From NCBI GenBank assembly GCA_944387755.1, contig CALXGC010000105.1, forward strand, positions 1 to 10,180: 10,180 nucleotides of DNA, in the 5' to 3' direction. A program made the position numbers and the translations under genes. The notes under the pieces were generated by a model. It was given only the letters and a program-made list of their open reading frames with translations, was not told the DNA's origin and did not search any database. Below, piece after piece: positions 9,192-10,180 of this stretch. The DNA comes from an uncultured Oscillospiraceae bacterium. GTDB lineage: Bacteria; Bacillota_A; Clostridia; Oscillospirales; Oscillospiraceae. Every line of letters begins with the position of its first letter. The stretch's first letter is position 1.

Positions 9192-9217
9192 GTAGGGGCG
9201 GCCTTTGGCCGCCCGCC
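9192..9217 (+). repeat. GTAGGGGCG hairpin repeat, copy 3
   Basis: It keeps the outer GTAGGGGCG and CGCCCGCC of the other copies, but the inner stem is GGCC-TTT-GGCC instead of GCAC-GTT-GTGC. Both arms differ together, so pairing is kept. Confidence 0.85.
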
Positions 9218-9224
9218 CCACACA

Positions 9225-9320
9225 TACGTTTGCCCTCTCATCCGGCGCTTCGCGCCGCCTTCCCCCCTGTGGGGGGGAAGGCTTTTGGGCGGGCCGCCCG
9301 CCCCACGGATACCTCCGCCG
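9225..9320 (-). repeat. Inverted member of the left-end repeat family
   Basis: Read on the minus strand, 9319-9299 matches 202-222 at 20 of 21 bases, and is followed by AAAAGCC, a C-run/G-run hairpin and GCGAAGCGCC, the same order of elements as 241-277. The variable hairpins differ in length. This ties the two repeat blocks of the window together. Confidence 0.7.
9257..9286 (+). terminator. Possible terminator of the foldase gene (within repeat block)
   Basis: A perfect 11-bp stem (9257-9267 with 9272-9282) with a 4-base loop is followed by CTTTT. It is the only hairpin with a T-run between the foldase stop (9114) and the rpsJ promoter (9361). The T-run is short and the hairpin is part of a repeat, so termination here is plausible rather than certain. 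Confidence 0.4.
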
Positions 9321-9340
9321 GTATTTTTGACTTTTCCGCG

Positions 9341-9390
9341 AAAAAAATTTAAAAAAGCCCTTGACACAACAGGGGCGGCTGCTGTATGAT
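9341..9390 (+). promoter_or_regulatory. Strong sigma-A promoter of the S10 operon with UP element
   Basis: TTGACA (9361-9366) and TATGAT (9385-9390) are separated by 18 bases. Directly upstream, 9341-9356 is seven A, three T and six A, the composition of an UP element that binds the RNA polymerase alpha C-terminal domain. A strong, growth-rate-dependent promoter is what a ribosomal protein operon needs. Transcription would start near 9397, about 260 bases before rpsJ. Confidence 0.88.
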
Positions 9391-9396
9391 ACCAAG

Positions 9397-9657
9397 GTCC
9401 CTGTACAGGGCAAACGCGATGATGCGGGAGATTGCTCAGCAATGAGGTAACTTCCGCGGAGTATGTCCGAGCTGGAATCGGGCGGCTGAAGGATCCGGAC
9501 GCGGGCTGACCGCGGCTGGATGGAACCGGCCTGCTTTACTGCGCCGGTTTCTTTCATGCCACGGAGCGATACGCACGAGAACGTGGACGGAACTTCACCG
9601 TACGAAGCGTGAAGGACAAAGAAATTCACTTCGTATGTATTAAGGAGGAAACAACCC
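9397..9657 (+). promoter_or_regulatory. Structured 5' leader of rpsJ (candidate ribosomal protein leader)
   Basis: The predicted 260-base leader has many hairpins: CCCT-GTAC-AGGG at its 5' end (9399-9410); GCGGGAG (9424-9430) with CTTCCGC, enclosing ATTGC/GCAAT; GTCCG (9465-9469) with CGGAC (9496-9500); a 9-bp hairpin (9522-9530 with 9543-9551) merging into TTTCTTT; and CTTCAC/GTGAAG (9593-9598 with 9609-9614). The fourth looks like an attenuator. The region before the ribosome binding site can form either the CTTCAC hairpin or a rival pairing of 9601-9612 with 9625-9635. Feedback by a ribosomal protein, as L4 does on the S10 leader of E. coli, is a reasonable idea, but no known leader family was recognised. 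Confidence 0.6.
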
Positions 9658-9972
9658 ATGGCAGCTCAGAAAGAAATGATCCGCATCCGTCTGAAGGCCT
9701 ATGACCACCAGCTCATCGACCAGAGCGCGGAGAAGATCGTGGAGACCGCCAAGCGCACCGGCGCTACCGTCTCCGGCCCCATTCCCCTGCCCACCAAGAA
9801 GGAAGTCGTCACCATCCTGCGCGCCGTCCACAAGTACAAGGACAGCCGTGAGCAGTTCGAGCGCCGCACCCACAAGCGCTTGATTGATGTTGTCAAGCCC
9901 ACCCCCAAGACGGTGGAGGCCCTGATGAGCCTGGAACTTCCCGCTGGTGTGGAGATCGAGATCAAGCTGTAA
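9658..9972 (+). CDS. rpsJ: 30S ribosomal protein S10
   Basis: The 104-residue protein is a complete S10, a small-subunit head protein that also acts in NusB-dependent transcription antitermination. Diagnostic blocks are [20 protein letters not shown] (8-27), [16 protein letters not shown] (40-55), and [20 protein letters not shown] (69-88), with the usual end GVEIEIKL. Length is typical. AAGGAGG (9642-9648) lies 9 bases before ATG. As in most bacteria it is the first gene of the S10 operon; rplC is expected next but does not begin within the 208 bases left. Codon use is less extremely GC-biased than the neighbours, as expected for a highly expressed gene. Confidence 0.98.
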   Translation: MAAQKEMIRIRLKAYDHQLIDQSAEKIVETAKRTGATVSGPIPLPTKKEVVTILRAVHKYKDSREQFERRTHKRLIDVVKPTPKTVEALMSLELPAGVEIEIKL

Positions 9973-9976
9973 GGAT

Positions 9977-10009
9977 GCGTCCGAGCCGTCGCGAACAGGC
10001 GAGGCGTGA
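9977..10009 (+). repeat. 33-base perfect direct repeat, copy 1
   Basis: Identical to 10127-10159; begins GCGTCCGAGCCGTCGCGAAC and ends AGGCGAGGCGTGA. It can fold as GCC, bulged G, TCGC, loop GAACAG, GCGA, GGC. It starts 4 bases after the rpsJ stop codon. Sequences after the two copies diverge at once, so it is not simply the edge of a long tandem duplication. Confidence 0.97.
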
Positions 10010-10126
10010 CAACAGTAAGATTCTCGACGGCAGGCTGAAACCAAGGCCTGTCCGCACAACTTTGTTGTACCCGCAGTCCATCGCGTCATAGAGATGGACG
10101 GGTCAAGTTGGCCGAGCAATAGCCAA

Positions 10127-10159
10127 GCGTCCGAGCCGTCGCGAACAGGCGAGGCGTGA
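10127..10159 (+). repeat. 33-base perfect direct repeat, copy 2
   Basis: Second identical copy, 150 bases after the first (start to start), directly following the TTGGC/GCCAA hairpin. The remaining 21 bases of the window show neither a ribosome binding site nor a start codon for rplC. Confidence 0.97.
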
Positions 10160-10180
10160 TGAGGACTAACTCGCCCAACC

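Larger units (their letters stand above)
9115..9340. repeat. Hairpin repeat block downstream of the foldase gene
   Basis: This non-coding block is a run of palindromes: inverted GTAGGGGCG repeat (9140-9165), CAACGGCCGTTG (9175-9186), direct GTAGGGGCG repeat (9192-9217), a GGCGC/GCGCC hairpin (about 9243-9257), a strong G/C hairpin (9257-9282) and an inverted copy of the left-end repeat (about 9225-9320). No open frame here resembles a protein. Confidence 0.8.
9973..10180 (+). ncRNA. Structured, repeat-containing spacer after rpsJ (candidate cis-regulatory RNA)
   Basis: No protein-coding frame is supported from the rpsJ stop to the window end. Instead there is a chain of hairpins: UCGC-GAACAG-GCGA extended by GCC/GGC in each 33-base repeat; CGG+CAGGC (10028-10035) with GCCTG and CCG (10046-10054, one bulge); ACAAC-TTT-GTTGT (10056-10068); ACCC+GTCCATC (10069-10082, GCA bulge) with GATGGAC+GGGT (10093-10103); and TTGGC/GCCAA (10108-10126). 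It lies inside the S10 operon, so it is part of the mRNA. Likely a cis-acting RNA controlling the next gene; the family was not recognised. Confidence 0.5.

Noticed and set aside
9419..9445. Eight-codon leader peptide frame (MMREIAQQ) in the rpsJ leader
   Set aside because: Only a weak AGGG at 9407-9410 precedes it, the frame contains no run of regulatory codons, and the same bases form a stable hairpin; too short to distinguish from chance.
9977..10159. Group II intron, CRISPR or tRNA explanation for the 33-base repeats
   Set aside because: No domain V-like GAGCC...GGTTC stem or GTGYG intron start, only two copies with unequal surroundings and a 117-base spacer, and no cloverleaf on either strand.

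Overview
The window looks like a chromosomal segment of a GC-rich, endospore-forming member of the Clostridia, most likely Oscillospiraceae (Flavonifractor/Lawsonibacter/Pseudoflavonifractor-like). This rests on strong AGGAGG-type ribosome binding sites, a spoIVB gene, Firmicutes-type lipoprotein and transporter proteins, high GC coding DNA, and intergenic spaces filled with GC-rich hairpin repeats. The taxonomic placement is inference from general appearance, not from a search.

Layout: (1) Bases 1-392 are non-coding and built from direct repeats and hairpins. (2) 393-4098 (+) is a three-gene operon for the cytoplasmic-membrane part of a BmpA/NupNOPQ-type ABC importer: a double-domain ATPase and two permeases. 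The binding lipoprotein is not in the window. (3) A hairpin at 4105-4150 separates this operon from the convergent tex gene (4160-6304, -). (4) spoIVB (6398-7441, -) lies upstream of tex on the same strand, but a strong intrinsic terminator between them makes it a separate transcription unit. (5) A 422-base divergent intergenic region carries a sigma-F-like promoter facing spoIVB and a sigma-A promoter facing a PrsA-like lipoprotein foldase (7864-9114, +). (6) 9115-9330 is a second block of hairpin repeats, partly inverted copies of those at the left end and in the divergent region. (7) A strong UP-element promoter at 9341-9390 starts a 260-base structured leader, then rpsJ (9658-9972), the first gene of the S10 ribosomal protein operon. 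The last 208 bases are a hairpin-rich, non-coding spacer with a perfect 33-base direct repeat where rplC would normally follow closely.

The protein-coding genes are ordinary in kind: nucleoside-type uptake, RNA-binding housekeeping factor, forespore signalling protease, extracellular protein folding and translation. The least explained parts are RNA-level: the rpsJ leader, the repeat-containing post-rpsJ spacer, and the dispersed hairpin repeats whose stems change while their flanks are conserved. I saw no phage, insertion sequence, CRISPR array or defence system.
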